Assembly (NCBI RefSeq): GCF_001667075.1
Contig: NZ_LZIL01000078.1
Coordinates: forward strand, 310,001 to 374,000
DNA from: Mycobacterium sp. 852014-52450_SCH5900713
Lineage (GTDB): Bacteria; Actinomycetota; Actinomycetes; Mycobacteriales; Mycobacteriaceae
DNA length: 64,000 nt
Direction: 5' to 3'
Each line of letters opens with the position of its first letter. The first letter of the stretch is position 1. The position numbers and the translations under genes were made by a program. Below, in pieces: positions 42,813-51,446 of the stretch. The notes under the pieces were generated by a model, which saw only the letters and a program-made list of their open reading frames with translations, searched no databases and had not been told where the DNA came from.

Positions 42813-42925
42813 GACGGACGTGGAGGCGCGGGCGTCGGGTGCAGCAGTCACGGCGCCAGTCTATCCAGCGACGGTTTAGCCAGCCCAGCCGTCGGGGGCG
42901 CGTCCGCCCCTGCAACACTTGCACT

Positions 42926-43864
42926 ATGCCGCGGCTTAGCGAGCCGAGCCCCTATGTGGAGTTCGACCGAAAGCAATGGCGCGCGCTTCGCATGTCGACG
43001 CCGCTGGCCCTCACTGAAGAGGAATTGGTTGGCCTGCGCGGTCTTGGTGAGCAGCTCGACCTACTCGAAGTGGAAGAGGTTTACCTGCCGCTGGCTCGGC
43101 TGATCCACCTTCAGGTCGCCGCGCGCCAGCGGTTGTTTGCCGCCACGGCCGAGTTCCTCGGTGAGCCGCAACAGAACCCCGACCGGCCGGTGCCGTTCGT
43201 GATCGGCGTGGCCGGCAGCGTCGCGGTCGGCAAATCGACCACCGCGCGCGTGCTGCAGGCCCTGCTGGCCCGCTGGGACCACCACCCCAGGGTGGACCTG
43301 GTGACCACCGACGGCTTCCTATACCCGAACGCCGAACTCGATCGGCGAAACCTGATGCACCGCAAGGGTTTTCCGGAGAGCTACAACCGCCGGGCGCTGA
43401 TGCGGTTCGTGACGTCGGTCAAATCCGGCAGCGACTACGCGTGCGCGCCGGTTTACTCGCACCTGAAATACGACATCATCCCCGGCGCCAAGCACGTCGT
43501 GCGCCATCCCGACATCTTGATCCTGGAGGGCCTCAACGTCCTGCAGACAGGTCCGACCCTGATGGTGTCGGACCTGTTCGACTTTTCGCTGTATGTGGAC
43601 GCCCGCATCGAAGACATCGAGCAGTGGTACGTGTCGCGGTTCCTGTCGCTGCGCGGCACCGCCTTCGCCGACCCGGAGTCACACTTCCACCACTACTCGG
43701 CCCTCAACGACACCAAGGCCATCGTCGCGGCGCGCGAGATCTGGCGGTCCATCAACCGGCCCAATCTGGTCGAGAACATCCTGCCGACCCGGCCCCGGGC
43801 CACCCTGGTGCTGCGCAAGGACGCCGACCACTCGATCAACCGGCTCCGGTTGCGCAAGCTTTAG
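42926..43864 (+). CDS. coaA: Pantothenate kinase type I
   Basis: 312 residues from ATG 42926. P-loop VIGVAGSVAVGKSTTARVLQALL, then DGFLYPNAELDRRNLMHRKGFPESYN and YSHLKYDIIPG, the substrate-binding signature. First step of CoA biosynthesis. The open frame extends 29 codons upstream into Arg/Gln-rich shadow. Homologue length is 312, supporting the start. Convergent with the membrane protein at 43891. Confidence 0.95.
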   Translation: MPRLSEPSPYVEFDRKQWRALRMSTPLALTEEELVGLRGLGEQLDLLEVEEVYLPLARLIHLQVAARQRLFAATAEFLGEPQQNPDRPVPFVIGVAGSVAVGKSTTARVLQALLARWDHHPRVDLVTTDGFLYPNAELDRRNLMHRKGFPESYNRRALMRFVTSVKSGSDYACAPVYSHLKYDIIPGAKHVVRHPDILILEGLNVLQTGPTLMVSDLFDFSLYVDARIEDIEQWYVSRFLSLRGTAFADPESHFHHYSALNDTKAIVAAREIWRSINRPNLVENILPTRPRATLVLRKDADHSINRLRLRKL

Positions 43865-43890
43865 CGGCGTCCAAGCAGCCGTTGTGGCGG

Positions 43891-44316
43891 TTACGCCGTC
43901 TCGAGACGACGCACGCCCCAGTACTGCAGTCCGGCGAACGCCGCGGTGTACACGCCACCCGCCAGGGTGGCGGCAATGCCTGTCGCGGGCAACGGCAGCG
44001 CTTCGGCGGCCACGATCGCGCCCAGTGTGAACACGACGTTGGCCACGACGACGCCCATTCCGACGCGACGCAGGTTCGGCGCCGCCGCGAGGCTGAAGAC
44101 AACCAAGCCGCCGAGCACGAAGAACGCGCCGAGGCTGTACTCCTGCAGCGACGTCAGGCCCGTCAGCGACGAAAGCGGGTCGGCCAGAAAAGCGATCGCC
44201 AAACCGCACAGGCCCGTCAGCGTGGCGTCGGCGCGCATGGCGAAACGCAGCAGTGAGTCGGTCGAGTCGTAGAGGGGGCGGGTTGCCAGACCTGGCGCGC
44301 CAGATGCATACATCAT
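43891..44316 (-). CDS. Four-helix integral membrane protein
   Basis: 141 residues, ATG with GAGGAGTAATCAC upstream. Hydrophobic segments ATLTGLCGLAIAFLA, LGAFFVLGGLVVFSLAAAP, MGVVVANVVFTLGAIVAAE and GIAATLAGGVYTAAFAGLQYWG. The LRFAMRADATLTGLCGLAIAFLADPLSSLTGL start is common in small actinobacterial membrane proteins without known function. No PE_PGRS gene is seen here, unlike the equivalent M. tuberculosis position. Confidence 0.75.
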   Translation of the reverse strand: MMYASGAPGLATRPLYDSTDSLLRFAMRADATLTGLCGLAIAFLADPLSSLTGLTSLQEYSLGAFFVLGGLVVFSLAAAPNLRRVGMGVVVANVVFTLGAIVAAEALPLPATGIAATLAGGVYTAAFAGLQYWGVRRLETA

Positions 44317-44370
44317 GTGATTACTCCTCGCGATGGCGGATTGGGTCGAACTTCAGCGTGCCGCCGGCGC

Positions 44371-44486
44371 ACTGCCATATCGACTCGTGGCACTGCCAAC
44401 TACTGCCACGGATAAAAAGACCAGTGGGCTCGCCGGGCTATTCCCATATGCGAGCAACAATCGAAATCGTTATTCGACAACTGCCA
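44371..44486. repeat. Four copies of ACTGCCA in an intergenic region
   Basis: ACTGCCA at 44371, 44392, 44402 and 44480. CGTGGCA (44386-44392) and TGCCACG (44404-44410) form an inverted repeat, and TGCCAGTCTGGCA follows at 44482-44494. They lie in the leader of the minus-strand gene starting at 44316. Confidence 0.5.
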
Positions 44487-44524
44487 GTCTGGCATTCAAC
44501 AGCCCCAGCAGTCACAGGATCGCG

Positions 44525-45895
44525 CTAGTCGCTGGCCACCGGGACCCGCCCGCGCAGGTCGGCCGCGATCAGCCGGGCGGCAGCGTTCTGCCAGTTGTGC
44601 AGCGAGCGCTGGGGGACCTCGGTGACCAACCACTGCCAGGCCTGCCGGGCGATGGGATCAAGTCCCGTGGCGGTGGCGTTCTGCGCGTACGCACGCACGC
44701 CGACGACGTAGGGGAAATAGAGCGAGTTGTAGTGGCGCCACTGCTCGGTGGTCCCGAAATCGCCGGCGTCACGCGGCTTGAGCCGCCCGATCGCGTCCGC
44801 GAGAACCGCCTTGAGTTCGTTGGCCCGCTCCAGCGGATGGTCGGGCGCGCCCCGGGCGGCGAGGCGCTCGTCGATGACGGGCAGCGCGGTCAACGGGCTG
44901 GCGACCAGCTTGCTCAGGTCGCCGTAATGTCCCAGGGCGCGGCGGGTGAGCCTGGCGAACGTGACGTCGTCGACGTGGCGGAGCGGATCCACCGACCGCA
45001 GCGGCAGCGCCGCGCCGGTATTGCGCAACGCCGCCCGATCCTCCCGCAGCGCGGGCGATTTCGAAAATGCCAGCCGATCGAGAACCCCGGCCAGCGGATC
45101 CGCCAGCACCTGCACGGCGATCGCGACCGCCAAACTGGTGAACAGCAGCACGGTGAGCGCGGTCTGCGCGGCGCGGTCGTGGCGGGTCAGCGCCAGGCCG
45201 ATCAACGCCTGGCCGCCGAATAACACCGCCACCGCCACCGAGCCGGCAAACGAGCGGAGCATGTCGGCGCGCAACGCCTGGCCTTCGTCGAACGCGTCCC
45301 ACAGCGCGACGGCGAGCCCGAGCGAGAGGACGTCGAGACTCGTCGACGCCAGCGCCACCCAGCTGGGCACCAGGCCGAGCGGAATGATGAGGATGGCGTT
45401 GCCGAGCGCGAAGAACAGCGTCGCGACGACGGCCAGCCCGACTGCCGACCGCGGCCGGCGCGCCTGCCGCAACGCGACGGCCATCGCGGCGAAGGTGGAT
45501 ACCGAGATCACCGCGAACATCACCCAGTGGCCGGTCCGGAGTGGTCCCTCGACACTGCCGGCCAGCATCGCCCCGAACAGGCTCAGCACGGCGACAGCGG
45601 CCACCAGCAGAAACTCGCGCGTGCGCGGTCTCGAGCCGTCGCTAGGCCGGGCCAGCTCGACGAGCACCGCGAACCACGCCACGCCAGGGATGGTCACCAG
45701 GTAGATCTCAACGCGACTGAGCAGGTGCGCGTAGGCAGGGCTGGCGGTCCGCACGGCATCCAGCGCGACCACCAGCGCGAAACCGCACAGGCCGATCGCC
45801 GCCAACACGAGCACCGGCTTCCGCGGATCGCGAGCGAGCAGGTATAGCCCGAGCCACCCGCTCAGCGTGAAAACCACCGCCGACAGCGCAGCCAT
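44525..45895 (-). CDS. 7TM sensor-like membrane protein with cytosolic C-terminal domain
   Basis: 456 residues. Roughly seven to eight membrane helices in the first ~280 residues (first MAALSAVVFTLSGWLGLYLL), the layout of histidine-kinase-type 7TM N-terminal domains, then a soluble helical domain (LRSVDPLRHVDDVTFARLTRRALGHYGDLSKLVASPLTALPVI ... HNWQNAAARLIAADLRG). No kinase or cyclase motif follows, so any signalling output is unknown. Preceded by the 57-bp tandem repeat. Confidence 0.7.
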   Translation of the reverse strand: MAALSAVVFTLSGWLGLYLLARDPRKPVLVLAAIGLCGFALVVALDAVRTASPAYAHLLSRVEIYLVTIPGVAWFAVLVELARPSDGSRPRTREFLLVAAVAVLSLFGAMLAGSVEGPLRTGHWVMFAVISVSTFAAMAVALRQARRPRSAVGLAVVATLFFALGNAILIIPLGLVPSWVALASTSLDVLSLGLAVALWDAFDEGQALRADMLRSFAGSVAVAVLFGGQALIGLALTRHDRAAQTALTVLLFTSLAVAIAVQVLADPLAGVLDRLAFSKSPALREDRAALRNTGAALPLRSVDPLRHVDDVTFARLTRRALGHYGDLSKLVASPLTALPVIDERLAARGAPDHPLERANELKAVLADAIGRLKPRDAGDFGTTEQWRHYNSLYFPYVVGVRAYAQNATATGLDPIARQAWQWLVTEVPQRSLHNWQNAAARLIAADLRGRVPVASD

Positions 45896-45916
45896 GCACC
45901 CAGTTTGGCACGGGTA

Positions 45917-46045
45917 ATGCGTGCCGACCCGCCGCGCCCGGCTCGCGCCGGGCTTGCGATCGGAAGGAGTCTGATGCGTTCCGACCCGCCGCGCCCGGCT
46001 CGCGCCGCGCTTGCGATCGGAAGGGGTCTGATGCGTGCCGACCCG
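45917..46045. repeat. 57-bp tandem repeat, 2.3 copies (VNTR-like)
   Basis: Units 45917-45973 and 45974-46030 differ at about four positions; a third copy stops after 15 bases. Each unit contains GCCCGG-CTCGCG-CCGGGC or a close variant, able to form a hairpin. The unit is a multiple of three and starts with ATG on the plus strand, so the frame stays open through it, but I see no gene there. Confidence 0.85.
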
Positions 46046-46834
46046 TTACTTGCCGTACCTGCGGTGCCGCTGACTGTAGTCACGCAACGCACGCAGAAAA
46101 TCCACCCGGCGAAACGCCGGCCAGTGCGCCTCCGTGAACCACATCTCCGAATACGCGCTCTGCCACAGCAGGAACCCGGAGAGGCGTTGCTCCCCCGACG
46201 TGCGGATCACCAGGTCGGGATCGGGTTGCCCAGAGGTGTAGAGGTTTTCGGAAATGCCGTCGACGCTGACCGCGTCGATGAGCTCCTCGGCGGACGCACC
46301 GTTGGCGAGTTCCTTGCTCAGCAAGGCCCGCACCGCGTCGACGATCTCGCGGCGGCCGCCGTAGCCGACCGCGACGTTGACGTGGAACGTCGCCACGACG
46401 GGTGTGGATTCCACCGCGTCGCGCACCCGCCGGGCCGGTTCCTCGCCGAGCAACTCCAGATCGCCGACGGTGCGCACGCTCCACCGGTTGGCGGGCGCGC
46501 AGATCTCCTCGACGACGTCGGTGATGATCTCGATGAGCCCCGCCAGCTCGTCGGGGTCGCGTTGGAGGTTTTCCGTGGACAGCAAGTAGACGGTGGTCAT
46601 CTCGATGCCGGCTTCCTGGCACCAGCGCAGCATCTCGGCGATCTTCGCCGCACCCATGCGGTAGCCGTAGCTGACGTCGGTATAGCCGGCGTCGCGGGCC
46701 CATCGCCGGTTGCCGTCGCACAGGACCGCGATGTGACGGGGCAGGTGCGGTTGGGCGGAGGCCAGGCCCTGCCGCAGCCGCAACTCGTAGACGCGATACA
46801 GCGGGTCTTTGAGACGCGGCGGGATAATTTCCAC
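46046..46834 (-). CDS. Short-chain Z-isoprenyl diphosphate synthase (Z-FPP synthase)
   Basis: 262 residues. cis-Prenyltransferase motifs: HIAVLCDGNRRWARDAGY with catalytic Asp, GYRMGAAKIAEMLRWC, YLLSTENLQRDPDEL, and LVIRTSGEQRLSGFLLWQSAYSEMWF. This Rv1086-type enzyme makes omega,E,Z-farnesyl diphosphate, the primer for decaprenyl phosphate, the lipid carrier for arabinogalactan. Uses prenyl units supplied through IspH. Divergent from hemolysin III. Confidence 0.93.
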   Translation of the reverse strand: MEIIPPRLKDPLYRVYELRLRQGLASAQPHLPRHIAVLCDGNRRWARDAGYTDVSYGYRMGAAKIAEMLRWCQEAGIEMTTVYLLSTENLQRDPDELAGLIEIITDVVEEICAPANRWSVRTVGDLELLGEEPARRVRDAVESTPVVATFHVNVAVGYGGRREIVDAVRALLSKELANGASAEELIDAVSVDGISENLYTSGQPDPDLVIRTSGEQRLSGFLLWQSAYSEMWFTEAHWPAFRRVDFLRALRDYSQRHRRYGK

Positions 46835-46987
46835 GGAGATTCAGCCTACTGTGAGCTGCGCCAAATTCCGCCCTGCTATTCGGCGATGTCACCAGCGCGG
46901 AGAGACCATGCCGTTACCGACGCCGACTATGTTGGTGATGAGCAGCCACTGGCAATCCCCGACCTGCAAGACGAGGGCACAGGAGAC

Positions 46988-47767
46988 ATGAGCAGCCAGA
47001 CGAGCACGTCTGCCAATTCGGACCGCTCGGATCGCGAATCCGAGACCGTCACCCCCGGCAACACCGTCGAACAGCTTGTCGAGGGTGCGGCCCAGGCGCT
47101 GAGCAAGCCCCGCATGCGCGGCTGGATCCACTTCTTCTCCGCGTGGCTGGCGATCATCACCGGCGCGACGCTGGTCTCTGTGTCGTGGGCCGCCTCCTCG
47201 CCGCGCGCCGGTCATTCGACGCTGATCTACGCGGCGGCGACCGTGGCGATGTTCGCCGTCAGCGCCACCTATCACCGGGTGCAGTGGACGTCCGATGCGG
47301 CCCGGAACCTTATGAAGCGGCTGGACCATTCGATGATCTTCGTGTTCATCGCCGGCAGCTACACGCCATTCGCGCGCCTGGCCATGCCGCAGCAGACAGG
47401 CGTGGAGGTGCTGTGGATCGTGTGGGGCGGCGCGGTGGCGGGCATCCTGCTGAAGGTGTGCTGGCCGACGGCGCCGCGGTGGCTGGGTGTGCCGCTGTAC
47501 CTACTGCTGGGCTGGGTGGCCGTGTGGTACTGCCCGACGATCCTGCACAAGGCCGGCGTGGCGGCGATGGTGCTGCTGGCCGTCGGCGGGGTCTTCTACA
47601 GCGTCGGCGGCATCTTCTACGGGCTACGGTGGCCCGACCCGTGGCCCAGTACGTTCGGGTATCACGAGTTCTTCCACGCCTTCACCGTGATCGCGGCCGT
47701 CCTGCACTACATCGCCATGTGGTTCGCGGTGTTCTACGTCGGCGACCACGCGTGGCTGATGCACTGA
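46988..47767 (+). CDS. Hemolysin III / PAQR family membrane protein
   Basis: 259 residues from ATG 46988 with AGGAG. A polar N-terminus, then seven helices. PAQR-hydrolase metal motifs: MFAVSATYHRV (Ser/His), RLDHSMIFVFIAGSYTPF (Asp), and GYHEFFHAFTVIAAVLHYIAMW (two His). The family includes hemolysin III and ceramidase-like adiponectin receptors. The frame open to 45905 upstream is not coding. From memory Rv1085c. Ends four bases from the convergent KSI stop. Confidence 0.9.
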   Translation: MSSQTSTSANSDRSDRESETVTPGNTVEQLVEGAAQALSKPRMRGWIHFFSAWLAIITGATLVSVSWAASSPRAGHSTLIYAAATVAMFAVSATYHRVQWTSDAARNLMKRLDHSMIFVFIAGSYTPFARLAMPQQTGVEVLWIVWGGAVAGILLKVCWPTAPRWLGVPLYLLLGWVAVWYCPTILHKAGVAAMVLLAVGGVFYSVGGIFYGLRWPDPWPSTFGYHEFFHAFTVIAAVLHYIAMWFAVFYVGDHAWLMH

Positions 47768-47771
47768 ACGA

Positions 47772-48143
47772 CTACAGCTGCGTGACGTCGGCGGGCGACC
47801 AGTACGCCTTCATGTGAGCGACCTTGCCGTCCTCATCGAATGCCATCACGTCGATCGGCTCGATCACCATCCGGTGCTCCCCGACGGTGATCGTGAGCCG
47901 GAAATGGAAAGCCGCCTCGTTGCCGGCGACCCGCAGCGTCACCAGCTCGCATTCGCGCTGCACATCGTTGACCGCCGAATAGAAGCCGTGGATCGCCTGG
48001 CGGCCGATGTGCACCTCACCGCCGACGGGATCCTCGACGGTGGCGTCATCGGCGTACAGCTCGACCAACTCATCGGCGCCGCCCTTGGCGACCAGTTCGA
48101 TGTAGCGGTGGACCGTGTCGGTGATGTGTTGGGCGCTCGGCAT
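47772..48143 (-). CDS. Delta5-3-ketosteroid isomerase (KSI) homologue
   Basis: 123 residues. Aligns by eye along its whole length with the Comamonas KSI: Tyr14 (HRY14), Asp38 in ATVEDPVGGE at the same number, and Asp98 in EPIDVMAF (Asp99 in Comamonas). The flanking GNEAAFHFRLTI block also matches. Thus all three catalytic residues are kept, unlike many SnoaL/NTF2-like proteins. Likely shifts the double bond of 3-oxo-delta5-steroids to delta4. Eleven bases after the Rv1084-type gene, so last in the mca operon. Confidence 0.85.
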   Translation of the reverse strand: MPSAQHITDTVHRYIELVAKGGADELVELYADDATVEDPVGGEVHIGRQAIHGFYSAVNDVQRECELVTLRVAGNEAAFHFRLTITVGEHRMVIEPIDVMAFDEDGKVAHMKAYWSPADVTQL

Positions 48144-48154
48144 GAAACTTCACG

Positions 48155-50167
48155 CTACCGTGGCGCGCCGAGCGCCCGTGCGAGGTCTTCCGCGGTGGTG
48201 ACCGGCAAGTCGCACACCCGACCGCGGCACACGTACGCGGCGTCGGCGCCGGCCACCCGGTCGCGACCGCTCAGCAGCGCCGACGAGTCCTTTTCGCCGC
48301 CCACGACGATCGCCCCGCCCGGTGCCAGCCGCCGCGCGTCGGCCAGCAGCGCCGACCGCGACGGTTCGCAAGCGACCGCGATCTGCAGCGGTCCGCGCAC
48401 CGCGGCCTCAGCCACGGCCAGCCAGTGGCCCGCGGAGCGTGGCGCGCGCTCCAGCAGCACCGAATGCGTGTTGAGCCCGTCGCCCGCCGCCCGCAGATAC
48501 CGTTCCGCCCGATCGCCGTCGACCAGGTGCGCGGCGGTGAGCAGCGCCTCGGTGATCGACGATGCGCCCGACGGCGTCGCCCCGTCCAGCGGGTCGGCGG
48601 GCCGAAGCATCAACCGCTCGGCGTCGTCGGCGGTGTCGAACCACCGGCCGGGCCGCTGCGGGTCGGCGAAGTGCCGCAGCGCGGTGTCGAGCAGATCCGT
48701 TGCCGCCGTCAACCAGCCGGCGCCGGCGTCCAGCTGGTAGAGGGCGAGCAGGCCGGTGGCGAGCATCGCATGGTCCTCGAGGATGGCGGCGCTGTCGCCG
48801 ACCACCCCGCCCAGGCTGGCGCGCCGCAACCGCCCGTCGACCAGATGCGAGTCCAGCAGTGCGCGTGCGCAATCGCTTGCGGCCCCGGCCAATTCAGGCG
48901 CGTCCAGGGCCACGCTGGCCTCGGCCAGCGCGGTGATCGCCAGACCGTTCCAGGACGTGACGACTTTGTCGTCGCGGCCGGGCTGGGTGCGGCTGAGCCG
49001 GGCGGCCAGCAGCGCAGCCCGGACGCGTTCGAGGCGTTGCGGGTCGTCGGGATCGGCGGGCAATTGCAGCACCGAGGTTCCGTGTTCGAACGTGCCGGAC
49101 GCGGTGACCGCGAAAGCGTTTGCGGCCCAGGGGCCGTCGTCGGGGCCGAGCACGTCGGTGAGCTGCCCGGGCGTCCAGACATAGGTCGAGCCCTCGCGGC
49201 CGTCGGTGTCGGCGTCCAGCGAAGACGTGAACACCGCGCCGTCGGCCAGGTCGTCGAGCAGGAAGCGCGCGGTCTGGGCGGCGACCCGGCGCGCCAACGG
49301 ATCCCCGGTCCGCCGGGCCCAGTGCGCGTAGGCGCGCAGCAGCAACGCGTTGTCGTACAGCATCTTCTCGAAATGCGGTACCACCCAAGCGTTGTCGACG
49401 CTATAACGGGCGAACCCGCCGGCGAGCTGGTCGTAGATGCCGCCGCGGGCCATCGCGCTGCCGGTGTGCGCGACGGCCTCCAGCGCCGCCGTCGAGCCGG
49501 TGCGTTCGTGGTTGCGCAGCAAGGCCTCGAGAATCGCCGACGGCGGGAACTTGGGCGCGCCGCCGAAGCCGCCATGCACAGCGTCCCGATCGTCGAGCAC
49601 CGCGGCGACCGCGTGGTCACACAGCGCCGGCGCGATGTCAGGGCCGCCGGAGGGCAGCCCGGAAGCCATCGCACGCAATTCGCCCGCGATGGCCTCGGAC
49701 GCCTCCTCCACCTCGCCGCGGCGCTGGTGCCAGGTGGCGGAAACCGCCGAAAGCAGCTGCAGAAAGCTGTCTTTCGGGTAGTAGGTGCCGCAGAAAAAGG
49801 GCCGGCCGTCGGGCGTCAGGAAACACGTCATGGGCCAGCCGCCGTGTCCGGTCAGCGCCACGGTGGCGTTCATATAGACGGCGTCGAGGTCCGGGCGCTC
49901 CTCCCGGTCGACCTTGATGCAGACGAATCCCGAGTTCATCGCGGCGGCCACCTCGTCGTCCTCGAACGATTCATGGGCCATCACGTGACACCAGTGGCAG
50001 GCGGCATAGCCGATGGAGAGCAGGATGGGCACGTCGCGCTCGGCCGCGGCCGCGAGCGCCTGCGGGGTCCATTGCTGCCAGTGCACCGGGTTATCGGCGT
50101 GCTGCCGCAGATACGGGCTGGTGGCCAGCCCGAGGGTGTTCGTCGCTGCAGCGTCAGCCGGGCTCAT
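48155..50167 (-). CDS. Thioredoxin-domain protein, YyaL/SSP411 (DUF255) family
   Basis: 670 residues. LATSPYLRQHADNPVHWQQW at the N-terminus, a CxxC-type site CHWCHVMAHESFED, GGWPMTCFLTPDGRPFFCGTYYP, then an (alpha/alpha)6 barrel typical of cellobiose epimerase-like folds (GGFARYSVDNAWVVPHFEKMLYDNA, SWNGLAITALAEAS). From memory Rv1084. Overlaps the preceding small gene by 14 bases. Role unclear; the pairing with mca suggests thiol-linked stress. Confidence 0.9.
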   Translation of the reverse strand: MSPADAAATNTLGLATSPYLRQHADNPVHWQQWTPQALAAAAERDVPILLSIGYAACHWCHVMAHESFEDDEVAAAMNSGFVCIKVDREERPDLDAVYMNATVALTGHGGWPMTCFLTPDGRPFFCGTYYPKDSFLQLLSAVSATWHQRRGEVEEASEAIAGELRAMASGLPSGGPDIAPALCDHAVAAVLDDRDAVHGGFGGAPKFPPSAILEALLRNHERTGSTAALEAVAHTGSAMARGGIYDQLAGGFARYSVDNAWVVPHFEKMLYDNALLLRAYAHWARRTGDPLARRVAAQTARFLLDDLADGAVFTSSLDADTDGREGSTYVWTPGQLTDVLGPDDGPWAANAFAVTASGTFEHGTSVLQLPADPDDPQRLERVRAALLAARLSRTQPGRDDKVVTSWNGLAITALAEASVALDAPELAGAASDCARALLDSHLVDGRLRRASLGGVVGDSAAILEDHAMLATGLLALYQLDAGAGWLTAATDLLDTALRHFADPQRPGRWFDTADDAERLMLRPADPLDGATPSGASSITEALLTAAHLVDGDRAERYLRAAGDGLNTHSVLLERAPRSAGHWLAVAEAAVRGPLQIAVACEPSRSALLADARRLAPGGAIVVGGEKDSSALLSGRDRVAGADAAYVCRGRVCDLPVTTAEDLARALGAPR

Positions 50168-50462
50168 CGCCGGGTCCCGGTGCCCGCTCCGATCCGTTGG
50201 CCTGGCCCGGGGCGCGGTTGTCTGCCTGGTCGACCGCGTCGGTGCCTTCGTCGGCGGCCTGGTCGGGCTCGGGGTGCTTGGGCTCGAACGAGTCGGGCAC
50301 CTTCTTGAGTTGCTTGTTCATCGAGCGCAGCAGCAACAGCGTGGCGATCAGCAGCACCACGATGATCAGCAGCCCGATCGGGCTGGCCTTGCCGAAGTCC
50401 GGCCCGGTGTGCTGCGGCGCGCCGTCGGCCAACGCACTCGCTGTCAAAATGAGGTGGTTCAC
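50154..50462 (-). CDS. Small membrane protein coupled to mca (Rv1083 type)
   Basis: 102 residues from GTG 50462, overlapping the mca stop as GTGA. One helix IGLLIIVVLLIATLLLLRSMNKQL (~29-50), then an acidic Pro/Gln-rich cytosolic tail. Conserved between mca and the thioredoxin-domain gene in mycobacteria, function unknown; may tether either enzyme to the membrane. Confidence 0.85.
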   Translation of the reverse strand: MNHLILTASALADGAPQHTGPDFGKASPIGLLIIVVLLIATLLLLRSMNKQLKKVPDSFEPKHPEPDQAADEGTDAVDQADNRAPGQANGSERAPGPGDEPG

Positions 50463-51331
50463 AAGTGCCTCTCGATCCCGGCGAACAGGTCGTCCTCGGG
50501 CAGACGGACCGGCACCCGCGAGCGTGCGAGCTCGAACTCCTCCGTCGGCCAGAGCCGCTGCTGCCATTCGATGGGCGCGGCGAAGAAGTCGTGGTCCGGA
50601 TCGATTTGCGTGGTGTGCGCCCGCAGCGCGTCGTCGCGTTGGCTGAAATACGCCGAGCACTCGACACGCGTCGTGACCCGGGACTCGAACGGGTCGTGCG
50701 CGGCGTCCCAGTGCTCAAGCCATTTCGCGAACGGCGGTTCATGCCCGTGTTTGATCGCCTCGTCGTGCAACAGCTGCATCCGGGCCCGCAGGAATCCGTG
50801 GATGTAGTAGAGCTTCGATACGACCCACGGCTCGCCCGCGTCCGGAAACCGCCGGTAATCTCCGGCCGCCTCGAAGGCGCCGACCGAAACCTGGTGGCAG
50901 CGAATGTGATCCGGATGCGGGTAGCCGCCGTTCTCGTCGTAGGTGGTGATCACGTGCGGCCGGAACTCGCGGACCACGCGAACCAGCGACTCGATCGATT
51001 CCTCCAGCGGCACCAGCGCGAAGCATCCTTCGGGCAGCGGGGGCGGTGGGTCGCCCTTGGGCAAGCCGGAGTCGACGAAGCCCAGCCAGGTGTGTTCGAC
51101 ACCGAGGATCTCGGCGGCCTTCGCCATCTCGTCGCGTCGGATCTCGGCGATGTGGCCGTGCACCTCGGGCAGGTCCATCGCCGGATTGAGGATGTCGCCG
51201 CGCTCACCGCCGGTCAGCGTCACCACCAACACCCGGTGGCCCTCGTCGGCGTAGCGGGCGAGGGTGGCCGCGCCCTTGCTGGACTCGTCGTCGGGGTGGG
51301 CGTGCACCGCCATCAACCGCAGTTCGCTCAC
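50459..51331 (-). CDS. mca: Mycothiol S-conjugate amidase
   Basis: 290 residues, GTG start. Zinc motif AVHAHPDDESSKGAATLA (His12, Asp15) and GGYPHPDHIRCHQ (third ligand). LTGGERGDILNP is the substrate loop. The protein is Mca rather than the paralogue MshB by its PTEEFELARSRVPVRLPEDDLFAGI C-terminus. Cleaves mycothiol S-conjugates to mercapturic acids and glucosaminyl-inositol. Heads the operon mca-Rv1083-Rv1084-KSI. Confidence 0.93.
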   Translation of the reverse strand: MSELRLMAVHAHPDDESSKGAATLARYADEGHRVLVVTLTGGERGDILNPAMDLPEVHGHIAEIRRDEMAKAAEILGVEHTWLGFVDSGLPKGDPPPPLPEGCFALVPLEESIESLVRVVREFRPHVITTYDENGGYPHPDHIRCHQVSVGAFEAAGDYRRFPDAGEPWVVSKLYYIHGFLRARMQLLHDEAIKHGHEPPFAKWLEHWDAAHDPFESRVTTRVECSAYFSQRDDALRAHTTQIDPDHDFFAAPIEWQQRLWPTEEFELARSRVPVRLPEDDLFAGIERHL

Positions 51332-51446
51332 GTGCCCCCTTGTCGGTCTGCTGGTCGCCGGTTGCGAAACCTATAATTCCAGTTCTTCAGATCGTTGCAT
51401 GCTGCCGGCCGGTGTCCGGCAGCCGACCACCCAGGCATACCCAGGC

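Noticed and set aside
41481..43103. 540-codon plus-strand open frame
   Set aside because: Antisense to glyA; the coaA frame begins separately at 42926.
45905..46987. N-terminal extension of the hemolysin III frame through the tandem repeat
   Set aside because: Overlaps the Z-prenyl synthase in antisense; the start at 46988 has a proper ribosome site.
48425..50308. 627-codon plus-strand open frame
   Set aside because: Antisense to the thioredoxin-domain gene whose CHWCH and barrel motifs are unmistakable.
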